The notes: a model not told the origin generated them from the sequence alone. A stretch of DNA of 64,000 bases from Przewalskia tangutica (GCA_029844215.1 JAQGDG010000036.1:372001-436000); one strand, 5' to 3'; positions 21,280-34,199 are shown, counted from the first letter of the stretch. A program made the numbers and translations.

Positions 21280-21461
21280 CTACTTACAAAACCTCAAATT
21301 ATAGTTGCATGCTCCATAGTTAACCCATCAAACTATGCTCTTCATTTCCTTCGTCGTTCATCATCATACCAACTTCTTATTTTTATTTTCGATCTCCATA
21401 TTCACTACATCAACTATAACATGCCTAATGTGCTCTTATAAGTGGTTTCCACGGAGGGTGG
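21280..21461. other. Short non-LTR segment between LTR H and element B
   Basis: 182 bp without any of the LTR motifs. AT-rich, with CTTC/CATC-rich stretches. No open frame of note, no RNA gene. GGTGG (21457-21461) should be the left target duplication of B. It is host sequence or part of an unrecognised older repeat; I cannot tell which. Confidence 0.5.
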
Positions 21462-22301
21462 TGTTACACCCCATAACCCCACGACACGTAAGTGAGAACG
21501 TGACTAAGAATATAAGATTTGAAAGTTGGAAAGAAGGTGTAGTTACATTTTCGATTTAGAACAAATTTGTTCACAACGAACGTGACGCCGTAATTTCTTC
21601 ACGAGGGGTCGGATTCATTCCAAATTTGAGATGCGAGCTTAGAATATTAGGGTGAAGACTCGGAACTAATAATATGGGGTCCGCCGAGAATTTCACAATT
21701 TCGCGGGACCCTCCGAGAAATTAGATATTTTCCAAGTCTTGAGATATTTATTTTTGGGAAGACTTATTTGGACCAATAGGAGGGTGACATGTGTCCCCTC
21801 CACTTGTCATTACACTTGGCTTCATATTGGATAAGTCTTGAAGACTTAGCTCACAAGTTCAATCTCAAGACTTTGAGACTTCATCTTCTCTCCATTTCTC
21901 TCCTAATTTTCGAGAATCCCTAAGACCAAAAGTGAAGTTCAAGAATCACTAATCCTATTGGATTAAGCTCATTGAGTAGGTGCTAAGCCAAGTTAACTCT
22001 CCAAGCCCTTGAAACCTTGGTTGGGCCGAGAATGGTGAAGGGAAAACCCTAAGGTTCCGTCGACTTTTTGGAAGTGAAATACAAAGTGAAGTTGTGTATA
22101 AGCTCATTAGGGTCACATATATGTGATTGGAACTTGAAGCAGTGGAGCGAAACAAAAATTGCGGACCAATAAAGACTGGTCTGTTTTGGGGCGTTTTTGG
22201 GCACAAAATGAGGTAAAGGTCCTTATTCTTTTAAAGTAAGTTGATATTACTTATTGTTATAATGTATGTATGAACTTGTACTAAAAAACAATGAGGATTA
22301 A
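21462..22301 (+). repeat. B 5' LTR, first piece
   Basis: Starts TGTTACACCCCATAACCCC and matches 61330-62165. Interrupted after ATTAA (22297-22301) by solo LTR C and resumes at 46911. Confidence 0.9.
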
Positions 22302-23766
22302 TGTTACTCCCCGTAAAATCCAGGACATGTATACGAGAATAGACGTGAGAACACAAGACTTAAAAATTTGAACGAAAGAAAGAATTATTTTCCATTGATG
22401 TTGTTGTAGCCGAGAATGGCCATTGAATTATTGGACTGTTTTATATAATTATGGGGTAGAATTTTACACGTCATGTTAGGCGTGTAATCCCCTTTGATTA
22501 GTTGATTGGTTGAGCCTTAAATGTGGCATGTTGCTTATTGATTTTCGGGCCTTGAAAAAGGTGGAAAAGTACGTAGAAACAAAGGAAGTGTTGCCCAATT
22601 TTCTGTAGAATAGGAAGCTTTATGCTTAGAATTATTCTACGATAGAATGCTAGAAGTTGATAGACATATTATGGTCATTATAGGTTGACATTCTACGTGC
22701 GGCGTATTCAACTTGGCAAGTGGATTAAGTCGGAGAGGTATGTGGAACTTTCCCTATCTCTTGAGCATGAAGTTTTATAAATGTATGGTACGATAGACGT
22801 ACAAGCTTTAAATGAATTCGGCGCTTTTGAATTCATAGACTTGATTTTAAATGTGCAAGTTTGATTGAGTCAGGAAGTTAACTCACTTGATTTTAAAGGA
22901 TGTAGATGCCTTGGTTTTCAAAAAGACATAAAGTGTTATAATGGTTTTATGGGAAGTTAGTTATAACGACTTTATGGAAGATAAAATAGTGGTCTAATCT
23001 ATTGATTTTAAAGAAGATAAATGACTTGATTTAGATGAAGGGCAACTTGATTTAAAGTCATAAGTTGCTTAAGTTTTGAAAGTAGAAGTCACTTGGTTTA
23101 AAAGCTATGAAATGAATTTCAAAAGGTGTAGTGACTTGTTTTGGAAAGTAAGTGTGACTTGATACTAAGGGTGTTAGTATCTTGGGGTTAATATTTAAAA
23201 GAGACATTTTAAAAGAGTATGGAGTACGTAGTGCTTTGGGTTAAATCCCCGTATTTCACGTAAAATGAAAGTGCCTTGAGTTTATAAAATGAAATTCATT
23301 TTTGTATGATAATAAAAGTCTAAAGATTTTATGAACTTGCCTATGCTTGCTTGTGATAGCCTTTGAGTGCAAGTATTATATTTTTACGCTGCCGTGACTC
23401 TCAGTTGGAGGGCCGGCTGTCTTGTTGTGAATTTACTTGGACGTACCGACAGTGATGAAGGATTCCACGGGTATGCTTCCATTGTGATTGTTCCATGGAC
23501 ATGCTTATACGATGAGGGATTCCGGGGCATGCAACCATGATGCGGGTTAAACTCCCGGATGCTATTATTATTCCATGGACTAGCTCCCCATGAAGACATG
23601 TACCCGAGATGAGGGATTCCACGGGCATGTTATATACTATTATTATTCCATGGACTAGCTCCCCATGAAGACATGTACCCGAGATGAGGGATTCCACGGG
23701 CATGTTATATACTACTATTATTATTCCATGGATTAGCTCTCCATGAAGTCATGTACCCGAGATGAG
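22302..23766 (+). repeat. LTR C, left piece
   Basis: 1465 bp. Contains the GGGGTAGAATTTTACACGTC...GCGTGTAATCCCC stretch, the GTTATAACG module and, from about 23562, three 75-78-bp units (GACTAGCTCCCCATGAAGAC...). D inserted within this array after ATGAG. Confidence 0.88.
23562..23766 (+). repeat. 75-78-bp array in LTR C
   Basis: TAGCTCCCCATGAAG begins at 23581 and 23656, and a variant at 23734. It continues as GGATTCCACAGGCATG after the D insertion at 46067. Confidence 0.8.
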
Positions 23767-25298
23767 TGTTACACCCCGTAATGCAAGGACATGTTTAAGA
23801 GAATGTACGTAAGGAACACAAGACTTGAAATTGTTACGAAAGGAAGAATTGTTTTTCCGACGGAAAATCTTCCGAACGTCGGAAAGGAAAAATGTTCGTT
23901 GAGGAGAATTGGATTCTCAAAATGCATTAATTGAGGATTATGGAATGTATTATCATTATGGAATTTTATTTTTACGGATTTGGTCACGTGGGGCCCACAC
24001 GATGAATTTTACGTTTGTGGGACCCACGAGGGTTACAGAATTTTATGGACGAATGGGAGGGCGACACGTGGCACCCCCCCACATGGTGTTGGACGAAATT
24101 TGCAAGGTTAAAATGGTCATTGACCATTGAAGATGATAAGTCTTGCTAGCTTGATAATATTGACCAAGTCAACTTGTCCACTTGGCTATTTAATTAATGT
24201 TCTTCATCCTAGCCACTCAAGTGTTGCAATCTAAGTCATCCATTGTATTATATATACACAACTAGTGCAAGACTAGCTCTTTTAACACTTAGAAAAAAAT
24301 CACACAACATTGTGCTTGAGGTATTGCTCTCGGCTTTGTCACTTTTTCAACACAAAAAATTTGTAGTTTTGATCCATTATTCACAAGACTTTAACCCAAG
24401 GTCCCTAAGGGTATTGTAAGGATATCTCAATAGAAAGATTTCGGAAAAACTGCGTTTTAACGTTAGTCGCAAGGCGAAAACCTAAGGCATTTTCATAGGT
24501 TTTGATTGGAAATGGAAGAGAAGTTGGTTGTGAGCTTCTAAAGGCTTCAAATAACGGATTGGAGCGTAAAGGAAAGGAGCTAAGAATTGCTAAGGAGCGA
24601 CTTTGAATCTTGGAAATTTTAAGGGCTTGTAAAGGTATAATTCTTGTCGTTTTAGTAATTAAGATTACTTATTGTTGTAGCTATGGATATTAGCAAGCAT
24701 GAGATGTTTATATTATGAAGTTTGATAAGTATATTGGTTATTGGAACCCTAATCCGAAACTAGTATGTTTAGCCTTAAGATTACAATTCAAGTTGATTAT
24801 AAGTATAAGTCGTCACATGTTATATATTGAAGGAAATTGTAGTTGTTGAAGTTGTTTATGACTATATAACATGTTAGACCTAAGAACTTGGATTGGAAAA
24901 GAATTGGAAAAGACTTTGAGTTGTTGTTTATGTTAGCCGAGAATGGCTTTAAATATGGAACTAGTTTCGTATTAATTTGTGGGGCAGAATTTTACACGTC
25001 CTGTTAAGGCGTGTAATCCCTTTGGTTAGCTGAATTGTTGGGCCTTAAATGTGGCGTGTTTGGTTATTGTATTCGGCCTTGAAAAAGGTGGCAAAGTATG
25101 TAGAAACAAAGGAAGTGTTGTCCGATTTTCCGTAGAATTTAGTGACTTTGCACTTAGAATATTCTACGTTCGAAGCTAGAGGTTAATGGACGTATTATGG
25201 CCATTTTAGGTTGAAGTACCAAGTATAGCGTATTCTACTTGAAGGATGGAATAGCTAGAAAGGTTGAAGTACTTTGGAGCATTTTGCTATTTGTCGAT
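23767..25298 (+). repeat. LTR D, left piece
   Basis: 1532 bp. TATA box at 24249-24256 (TATATATA), followed by the usual CAAGAC...CACTTAG leader. Interrupted after TCGAT (25294-25298). Confidence 0.87.
24249..24256 (+). promoter_or_regulatory. TATA box of LTR D
   Basis: TATATATA, about 480 bp from the LTR start, in the same position as TATAAATA of the relatives. Confidence 0.6.
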
Positions 25299-25818
25299 TG
25301 TTATACCGCGTAGTTCCAGGGTATGTATGTGAGGACGTACGTACGAGAATACGACCTTAAAATTGGAAAGGAAGAAAGATGTGATTTTTTTGGAAAAAGT
25401 TCGGATTTTGTGAAGGAAAAAGGTTCGTTAATGGGAATTGGATTCCCGGATTCGGTATTCAGACTTTTTGGAATATTTGAGAATCATGGAATTTTATTTT
25501 CCGGAATTGGTCACGTGGGGCCCACGGGAGGAATTTACGGTATTGTGAGGCCCACTTTATTTTCGGATTTTTGGCATTACGGATATTTTCGGAAGATGAA
25601 ATATTTTGGACCATTAGGAGGCGACATGTGTCACCCTTAGTGTACATGTTGGGCAATTGTTGGACAAAGAAGGTTGCACGTTTTTGGCATTTTAAAGGCC
25701 AAAAACATTTGGTCAAAGTCTTGATGATATTTTGTGTAGTAGATAGATAAGTGGGACCCACACACACATGGCCAAATCTAGACCACACACATGCTTCAAT
25801 CCTAGCCCTTGAATGTCC

Positions 25819-25826
25819 TATAAATA
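25819..25826 (+). promoter_or_regulatory. TATA box of E 5' LTR
   Basis: TATAAATA after GAATGTCC. Confidence 0.75.
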
Positions 25827-26965
25827 CCCCCTTAGTGCAAGACATAATTTCATCCACACTTAGAGATTTCAAGTCTTGAAATACTCCCTCCCCTTTGTTA
25901 TGGTTCTCGGTTTTAAGCCCTCTCCCTTAACCAAACCTTGTCCAAAAATTCTTAAACTCTTAACTGTTCTTCCTTAGTGTATTAGGAAGATTATTAACCA
26001 AAAGTTAGAAAAGATTTCACACCCCTAGCCCCTAAATTACCCCTTGGCCGAGAGTTGCCACACTTAGAGCCTAAGTGTTCTTCACCTTTTAGAGTTGAAG
26101 TGTTAAGAGAAGTTGTTTAGAAACTTCTAAGGGTTGCTTGGAGCGGGTTGGAGCGTAAGGAGTTGGAGCTAAACGTTGCTCAGGATCGACATAAATCTTG
26201 GATAATTTTGGGCTTATCGAGGTAAGGATCTTTATCCCCCTATTGTAATTGGATATTACATGTTGTAGTAATGTATAGTTGAGTATACTATATGTAGAAT
26301 GAATATTGAAAAGGATTGAACTGTATTTACAGTAGACTTGTGTAGTATATATCTGTGAAGTAGAATTGAACACGTCCGGTTAGACGTGTAATCCCCGGGG
26401 AGTTGTTGGCCTGGTAGCGGGCCTGAGTAGAGGAGGAGATTTATGTGGTTACGGGGGGAGGTCTGCGAATTTTACGTAGAATAAGGAATCTTGTATTTAG
26501 AATATTCTATGAAGAGATCTAGAAGTTGATAGACGTTTTATGGCCATTATAGGTTGAAGTACTACGAGTAGCGTATTCTACTTGAAGGGTGGAAAAGGCT
26601 AGCAAGGTTGTAGTACTTGGAGCGTTTTGCTAATTGTCGATAACCGTCGCGAGGTATGTGAACCTCTTCCTATCTTTTCTAGCATGATTGTTGTGAACTA
26701 TGTAGTACGGTAGACGTACATGTGCTAAATGAATTTGGTTGGTTTAAAACATAAAGTGTTATAACGGCTTTATGGGAAGTTTGCTATAACAACTTTATGT
26801 AGGTAAAGAAATGGTTTGTGGTTTTTAAAAGATAAGAGACTTGACTTATAAATGACTTGATGTGAAATATTAAGGACTTGGTTTGTGTTAAACAGTTGTG
26901 AAACCGCTTTTATGAGAAATGGGTACTTGGGTTTTAAAAGGAATAATATTATATTGATTTCGGAA

Positions 26966-27131
26966 ATGAGAATAAGTATCGAACAAACCACTGCAGCGTT
27001 AATAAAGGAAAATGTATTGACTAATTAATTACTATTAAAACCAGTAGAAACCTCCATCTGCATAGAAGCTAAGATAAGACAAAATTGTATTACATTTCCT
27101 AGATCATGGCTGCTTTAATAAGAATCATTAT
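26966..27131 (+). repeat. Shared 165-bp LTR island, E 5' LTR
   Basis: ATGAGAATAAGTATCGAAC... to CATGGCTGCTTTAATAAG; very close to the A' copies although the LTR flanks differ. Confidence 0.75.
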
Positions 27132-27767
27132 AAACAAGCATTAATTTTCTTAAATTTCCAAAGTAAGGAACTTGATTTCTAAAAGAAAAGAGACTTGAGG
27201 AATTGAAGAGTTTTTGGTTTAAAAGAAAGACATGGTTTTGTCTTAAATTGGTTTAAAACATAAAGTGTTATAACAGCTTTATGGGAAGTTAGTTATAACG
27301 ACTTTATGAAAACAAAAGAATGGTTTTATCATTAGTTTTAAAATGGTAACTTGACTTTGAAAGGATAAGTGTTTTGGTCTAAAAAGAAGGCATAGTATTG
27401 TCTTAATTTGGTTTAAAAAGGAAAGTATGGAAGTTGTTTTGGTTTACTTAAAATGTTAGTCACTCTATTTTGATAATACGGGCATCGTGTGACCTTTGTA
27501 AAAGAAATGGATCTTTTAAAAAGAATTTAACGTACGTAGTACTTTGGGTTAAAACACGGACTTTGGCATAAAATGAAAGTACCTTGAGTTGTGTGTAACT
27601 TGCCTATGTTTGCGTGTGATAACCTTGTCGTGCTAGTATTGTATTTCTATACCACGCGTCTCGATGGAGGGCCGATCGATTTGTTATGATCTTACTTGGG
27701 CGTACAGCGATGGCGGAGCATTCCGCAGTGCGCACGTGATTATTATTCCATGGACTAGCTCTCCGCG

Positions 27768-28135
27768 AGGTTTCTTGATTCGGCTTGGTATCCGTAGTTG
27801 GCTCTCGTACTTGCCCGAGGTCGTGGCTGATTCGCAGTATCCGTAGTTAGCCTTCGTACTTGCCCGTTCGGTTTGTGAAGTCTCGTAATTCCGGCTTGGT
27901 ATCTGGTAGTTAGTCTTCATACTTGCCCCGGCCAGCTACGTGGCGCAGGTGGTATCTGGTAGTTGGCTTTCGTACTTGCCCTGGGTCAGCTTCGTGGTAT
28001 GGTTATATAGATTTGTTGGTACAACTTTGGTATATGGTAGTTGGCTTTCGTACTTGCCCCGGTTAGTTGATGATGCGGCTTTGGTATCTGGTAGTTAGCC
28101 TTCGTACTTGCCGTCCCGGTTTTATGACACAGTGG
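27768..28135 (+). repeat. About 57-bp degenerate array in E 5' LTR
   Basis: Six to seven units of GGTATCTGGTAGTTGGCTTTC plus GTACTTGCCC and a variable spacer. GC-rich; unit lengths vary. Missing in the 3' LTR. Confidence 0.8.
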
Positions 28136-28787
28136 GACTCGTGTTCATGTGTACTCCTTGGTGTGGTTATCGTAGGCTGGCGGTGAGGAAGGTGTTCCAC
28201 GCATGATTGATGTTGCGGGCATAGACCCATAGTTATATTTGAGTGATGACTTTGAGGCGTGAGTCCTCGACTGACGTGGCGCATATTATGTATCGTAGTT
28301 TGGTTATCATATATGTCTCTGCTTATATAGACTACTATGATTTCATTTACGATATTTTTAGTTTCACATACTTGGTACTGTTATCGACCTCCTTGGCCGC
28401 GTTTATCCGCAGTAGAGGTACATCGGTTGTTGATCCTCGCTCATAGGATCACAAGCGTATTGGGAAGCTCCGTTTTAGGAGGCTTATCTTTTGGTATGTT
28501 TCCTGAGTTGTAGGTTCTTGTACATTGAGGGTATGGCGAAGGCCCGTCCGTCATAGTTGTTGTTACACTCTTAAGTGCATGTAGTCTTTGTGGGCGAGTT
28601 GTAAAGGATGTAACTGTTCAAATTCTGTATATATATGCAAAAGGCAACCGTTTTGGTTGCTGTTTCGTTTATCTTGTTTCATAACTGTATGTTTTTATTT
28701 CCTCTGGTTTTTTTCTCTGATGTTGTATCACTAGGGTGCCCGGGGTAAGGCACCAGTCGCGGGCCCGTGGTCGGGTCGTGACAAAAG

Positions 28788-28799
28788 TGGTATCAGAGC
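28788..28799 (+). other. Primer binding site of E
   Basis: TGGTATCAGAGC, and the next base C extends the match to initiator Met tRNA. Confidence 0.92.
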
Positions 28800-28845
28800 C
28801 AGGTTGTCCTCGGAAAGTGTCTACAGACCGTGTCTAGTAGAGTCT

Positions 28846-28881
28846 TGATTATCGGTGTGTTGTGCACCACATATATAATCG
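28846..28881 (+). other. Post-PBS hairpin of E
   Basis: Outer stem TGATTAT/ATAATC and loop TTGTGCAC kept; the inner right arm reads CACATA, so the stem is weaker. Confidence 0.6.
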
Positions 28882-28984
28882 TAGGTGCAGACATTTAGGA
28901 TTGGTTTCTATTGTTCTCACTCCGAGATCGTGCCTTAGAGCTGTCGTAAGTTGGACTCCTCCGACGTATTCTTTTGTACCGATT

Positions 28985-29733
28985 ATGCCTACGCAAGGCA
29001 ACCGAGCCCGAAGGCGGCAAGGCGAGAGGAGGCGTGAGTAGAGCACGGAGGTTACCGTGACGCAGGCCCGCTTTACGAGGTGGTGCTACGGATGGCGGAT
29101 TCTACGATGCCGCCCGGCCAGGATTTAGAGCGGCAGTAGCTCACGAGGCCACGATATCTGCGCCTCGATCCACGGCAGGCGAGAGGAGATGGGTTACTGA
29201 GATGGCGATTACTAGCCGAGATTGTGGCGAACGCAGGATAAGTGGCCGACGCAGTTCAAAGAGCACCCGTTGTTCATCCTAGATCGGATAGCTTGAGACT
29301 ACGAGATTTTCTGAGTTGCAGCCCACCAGAGTTCTACGGTCGAGGCACGAGGATGATCGCGAGGAGTTCATCAAGCGATTCTGCCGATCATGAGTGATCA
29401 AGGCTTCGGAGACCGAGTCGGTGGCTTTAGGTTCGCGCATCGGCCGTGATACTTCGCGATCGGTTTGATTCGCGAGCCGTCGGGAGCATGCGCCTCCGTG
29501 TGTGGGGACGAGTTCTCGTGGGCATTTCTTGCACATTTCTTGCCTCACGCGGATGAGGCTCGGGCCGATAGATTTTTGACGCGTTGAGGCGAGCGGGCGT
29601 ATGGTTCGAGTACAGATGTAGAGTTTCACTCTTTAGCCTCGGTATGTCCCGCATTAGTGGCGCATGAGGATAGGGTGCACCGATATGTCACAGACTTGAC
29701 GATTATTTAGCGGAGGGTTGCACAGAGTAGCTC
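28985..29733 (+). pseudogene. gag: gag N-terminal part of E
   Basis: ATG at 28985 begins a frame related to A gag (basic N-terminus, GDGLL-like block near 29190, PPEFYG near 29325, EEFIKRFC near 29365). Small deletions at GC-rich sites shift the frame many times. Interrupted at 29733 after GTAGCTC by F; resumes at 39058. Confidence 0.78.
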
Positions 29734-31075
29734 ACACGACCGAATGCGGGCGTGGTGCCTTACCCCGCACCCTGGTGATACAACATCGAGTAATCGGGCG
29801 AATATAAAACACATACATGAAACAAATGAAGTACAAACAAGAATATGAGGAAAACTTGCCTTTCGGCATATATATAAATAACAACTCCTACAAATGAACA
29901 GTTTAATCCTTTTTACAACCCCGCCACAACAAAGCACTCTAAGAAATGATACGACAACAATGGCGGGACAGGCCCCGCCATACCACGAATGTAAATACCT
30001 ACAACGATAGGAGACTATACCAAGATAAGCCTCGAGAAACGGAGCTTTCCCAACGCTGGCCACCCTAGAGCGAGGATCAACGGCAGTGTACCTTACCGCG
30101 GCATGAACGCAGGCCCGAAGGAGGTCGATAACAGTACCAAGTATGTGAAATCAAAATAAATCGTAAATGAAATCATAGTAGTCTATATCGCGAGAGACAT
30201 GTATGATAACCAAACTACGATTCACAATAAATAAGCGATGTCAAGTCGTGACTCACGCCTCAAAGTTATCACAATAAAACCGCACGGGCAAGTACGAAGG
30301 CATAGCCGACTACTAAGACCCCAGTACCAAAAATACCACAAACGTATCCCGAGGTCTTTCTAGACCGCACCCATGATCGGCCGCCACTCGCCGCAATATC
30401 AATGTGCGCGTCTATCCTCGAACTCGCGACTCGCGTAGGTCACCCACGCACCCGCATGAGGTATTCCTCGAATCATGGTCCCTGCATCACCGAGGTATAC
30501 CGCGTCGGGCGGCTAACCCTCGGTATCCGCCTAGGCTCCGCAGCCGCATAGTCTCAAAAGACCGCATAGTCTCAACAGACCGCATAGGAATCCCTGCGTC
30601 AGCTAAACGGCGGAATGATCAATCCCGAGCTACCGCGCTGCATAGTCACAAGGACGCATAAAGCCGATAGACCGCATCGAGGGTGGCAAGCCCTCGGTAT
30701 AATAAGTCAAGGGGTATGTGATACAATAACAAGACAACGCTTAACGTTTGACAACGTAAGCACAACAAGAGTGACCCCTACACAATAATCACAAGATACT
30801 AATACACGTAGCATCCTAACATGCTTACTTATCAAATCAACAAGAAAGTATTACAAGGCTATCACAAACCAATACAATCAAGTTATTCACACAAGGTACT
30901 TTCTACTAACAAGTTCGGGTACCTATCCCCAAAGTACTTCATACATTAAATCTTTAAAAGATACGTTACTTCACAAAACCACACAATACCTGTAGTATAT
31001 GAAAAATAGAGTGATTATCTTTTTAGAGTAAATCAATTACTTCTCTTTGTAAAATCAAGTAGCCACATTCTATTC

Positions 31076-31145
31076 CAATGTTCAAGTTTGCCTAATTTCC
31101 AATGTTCAAGTTTGCCTAGTTTCCAATGTTCAAGTTTGCCTTTTT
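31076..31145 (-). repeat. 24-bp triplication in F 3' LTR
   Basis: CCAATGTTCAAGTTTGCC repeats at 24-bp spacing three times. The 5' LTR copy (about 37025-37095) is the same length but has several substitutions. Confidence 0.85.
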
Positions 31146-31244
31146 AGAAAGGTTTCGTAGTTCATAGTCTTATTCATTTAAGAATATAATTCTCCTTTAA
31201 ACAATCTGAGAACATAAGCCTTATATGTGAGTAGGATATTCTTG

Positions 31245-31410
31245 TTTATAACAATCTTATTACAGCAGCCATGATCTAGGAAATATCATTTTGTCTCATC
31301 TTAGCTTCTATGCAGATGGAAGTTTCTACTGGTTTTAATAATACTTAATCTATTAAAACATTTCCTTTTATTAACGCTGCAGTGGTTTGTCGATACACAT
31401 TCTGATTTCC
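31245..31410 (-). repeat. Shared 165-bp LTR island, F 3' LTR
   Basis: Reverse complement of the island in A', D and E, including the CTGCAG and ATCATGGCTGC motifs. Confidence 0.72.
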
Positions 31411-32734
31411 GAATCAGTAAAACATTCTTAAGCCGTTATTACCTAACTTCCCATAAAGCTAGTATAACTCTTAAGTTTTCAAAAACCAAGTATTACTTCT
31501 TCTTTCGAAATGATTCAAAAATCTTTTGAAATACTTCAAGTTCTTTATTAACACATAACAAGCCAGTTATAGTTCAAATCAGTTACCTTCTAAAAACCAC
31601 AAGTATTTTCTTACCAACATAAAGCTGTTATAACCAACTTCCCATAAAGCCGTTATAACACTTTATGTTTTAAACCAATCAAATACATTTAGCACATGTA
31701 CGTCTACCGTACTACATAGTTCACACATATCATGCTAGAAGAGATAGGAAGAGGTTCACATACCTCGCGACTAGTATCGACTAATAGAAAAAAGCTCAGT
31801 ACCTCAATGCCGCTACTCCTTTAAGCCAAGTAGATCGCGCCACACGTAGTACTTCAACCTATAAGGCCACAAGGCGCTCATTAACATTTAAATCCCTTCA
31901 GAGAACATTCTACGTAAAATTCGCAGCACCTCCCCGCAATGACAGCGTAAATCTCCTCTCTATCGGCCGGCTACGAAGCCAACCGAGGGGTTATACGTTA
32001 ATCGGACGTGCACAATTCTACTTCACGAAAAGCTACACAAGTCTCAGTAATACGTCCTATGTAAATCTGATTCGATCTTCTTTCGAAAAGGTTTCTTATT
32101 ATTCAGGCTTAAGTAAAAAGACATTGCCGATAACAATGTTCAGTACTATATATAGTATACTTCAACTATATAATCTAACAATATGTAATTTCCAATTACA
32201 ATAGGGGGACAAGATATTTACCTCGATAAGCCCATAATTATCCGAGTTTAAATGTCGATCCTGAGCAAGGTTTAGCTCCTACTCCGTGCGCTCCGACCCG
32301 CTCCAAACAACCCTTAGAAGTTCTAACCAACTTCTACTTAATACTCCAACTAACTATGGAGATTTTCCTTAGGGTTTCTGTTTTGTGACTGAAGGGAAGT
32401 ATAATAGCATTTCTGGGCTTTTCGTATAAGTATAACCTTAGAATACTACAAGGTATACGGCTAAGGTAATTTGGGCATTATAACAATACTTTTGAGAGTA
32501 TTTCTACCAAGAGGGGGGGTATTATACGAAAACAACTAGGCTAGGGGGGGTACCCCACGGCTAGCACCCCAAGGAGGGGGGGGTGTATACCCCTCGGCCT
32601 ACCCCACTAGGGGGGAACTCTCGGCCAAAAGGGGGGGGAGAGGGGCTCTCGGCCAAGACACTACACTAAGGGGGGAGGAAGAAGCTTTCAAGACTTAGGC
32701 AATTTTGTGGATGAATTAGTCTACAAAGGGGTGG

Positions 32735-32744
32735 GTATTTATAG
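32735..32744 (-). promoter_or_regulatory. TATA box of F 3' LTR
   Basis: CTATAAATAC on the minus strand. Confidence 0.7.
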
Positions 32745-33132
32745 GTCAAGTGAAGGCCAACCAATGGCCAAGATCTTGCCAAGTGCAAGGCAAGTGTAGG
32801 GCCAAGATCTTGCCAAGTGCACCTTATCCATCTACCACCAAAATATCCTACCAACCCCGACTAAACAATGGCCATTCGCCAACCCCTTTACCGCCTGAGG
32901 TGTTCCAATGAGAGGGTGACAAGTGTCGCCTCTTGTTGGTCCAAAATGTTTCGTCTCTCGGAAAAATCCAAAAATTAAAAATGACATAGCGGAAATTCCC
33001 TACGAAGTGTGAAAACGTTTCGTCAAAACCGACTCTAACGGGTGTTGTGAACAAAGTTAATTCGCCAAGCCTAATTCTCAAGTTCAAATTTTCTACGTCG
33101 TCCTTACGCATATACTGAAATACGGTGTAACA

Positions 33133-33165
33133 TTCTCCTCGCAGAAACATTCGTCGAATGTTCCT
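33133..33165 (-). other. Polypurine tract and damaged palindrome of F
   Basis: Minus strand: ACATTCGACGAATGT, where relatives have ACATTCG-GGA-CGAATGT (spacer bases missing), then a purine tract next to the LTR. Confidence 0.65.
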
Positions 33166-33399
33166 TCTAAGTTTCAAAACAAGCCTTGCGCACAAGATAG
33201 TCTTCACTACTATACTTACGAGGACAAACACATCACACATGGCCATCAAACAATTGCGCAAAATGCTTACATCCAAGTCCACGAGGAAACACCTCTAACA
33301 TCACCAAAATGATACCACTCTTGTCACTTTGCTCGAGGCATTAACCTTCTCAGCGACCCAACAAATGGTACCGTGCGCATGCGATCATCAAGGTATCGT

Positions 33400-34190
33400 G
33401 ACATTCGAACTCTTACCACATTTACATCGCCCGATTATCCAAAACTCGAGGTTATCATCTTCAACTTGGTCATCATTAGTGGGAATACTGCGGATGGATC
33501 TCCGATTTCCTTCTCGAACATAACACGAAAGGCGGGCCTTGCCTCCTAAGTCGGACGGCAAATGCTAACATATAGGCAACCCGCCTATTCTTCACATGAA
33601 CTCAAAGGCCCAAAGTAACTCGGGCTAAGTTCCTCTGTATTCAAAACTCGTCACCTGACCCAGGGTGGTACTTTCAAGAAGACCGACCGTCAACTGAACT
33701 CTAAGCGTGCCGCCGATTATCCGCACGATTTCTCCGAGCCGCGGAACCTCTTCTAGACAAGCTTTACTCTATCCACGGATCTGCTGGAACAAGCTGAACC
33801 AACTATCTGAATCCCGCCAACATCGAACCAATCGTGGCGACTCACATCCGCCCCTACAAGGCTTCATAAGGCGACATCCGAACACGAAATGGTAGCTTAA
33901 ACACTCCTTCATAGGAGACAACAATTCGCAACTATCACGAAATCCAAACACCGCCCGAGGGAGAATGTGACTCGAGACTTGCTTGAGTTCCTAACCTTGC
34001 ACAGTAAAACCTCCGAGAAAAAAGCGGCGCAACCGGGCTCCACTGCGACATAAGGTGAAGGTAGGCACCTCGTGCGACCTTACTACCTTTCCGATATATC
34101 ATCTCGCATAACCTGCCGAGTAAGCGGTCTTTGCTAGAAGACAAGGCGGTGACCTCGCCGGCCCAACTCTTGGTCGAATCGTCCATGAAA
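33400..34190 (-). pseudogene. pol: Integrase C-terminal remnant of F
   Basis: Minus strand: the stretch from LGTQ/SLES (near 33990) through the region matching MSPYEALYGRKCR-like sequence (near 33870) and the C-terminal domain (about 33600-33660). Same content and limits as the remnants in A'. Broken by indels. Confidence 0.7.
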
Positions 34191-34199
34191 TCGTCGTTG

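Larger units (their letters stand above)
25299..28783 (+). repeat. E 5' LTR
   Basis: 3485 bp, TGTTATACCGCG...GTCGTGACA. TATA box 25819-25826, island 26966-27131, array 27768-28135. About 545 bp longer than the 3' LTR because that copy lost the array. Confidence 0.92.
29734..33132 (-). repeat. F 3' LTR
   Basis: 3399 bp, TGTTACACC (minus strand, from 33132). Contains a TATA box at 32735-32744, long G runs on the plus strand (32510-32640), the island (31245-31410) and a 24-bp triplication (31076-31145). Confidence 0.87.

Noticed and set aside
21335..21559. 74-codon frame starting in the unexplained segment and running into B LTR
   Set aside because: Half of it is LTR sequence; hydrophobic run is AT-rich chance coding; no gene signature.
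32848..33282. 144-codon minus-strand frame across the F 3' LTR start
   Set aside because: It spans PPT and LTR boundary and has no homology to gag or pol domains; chance frame.
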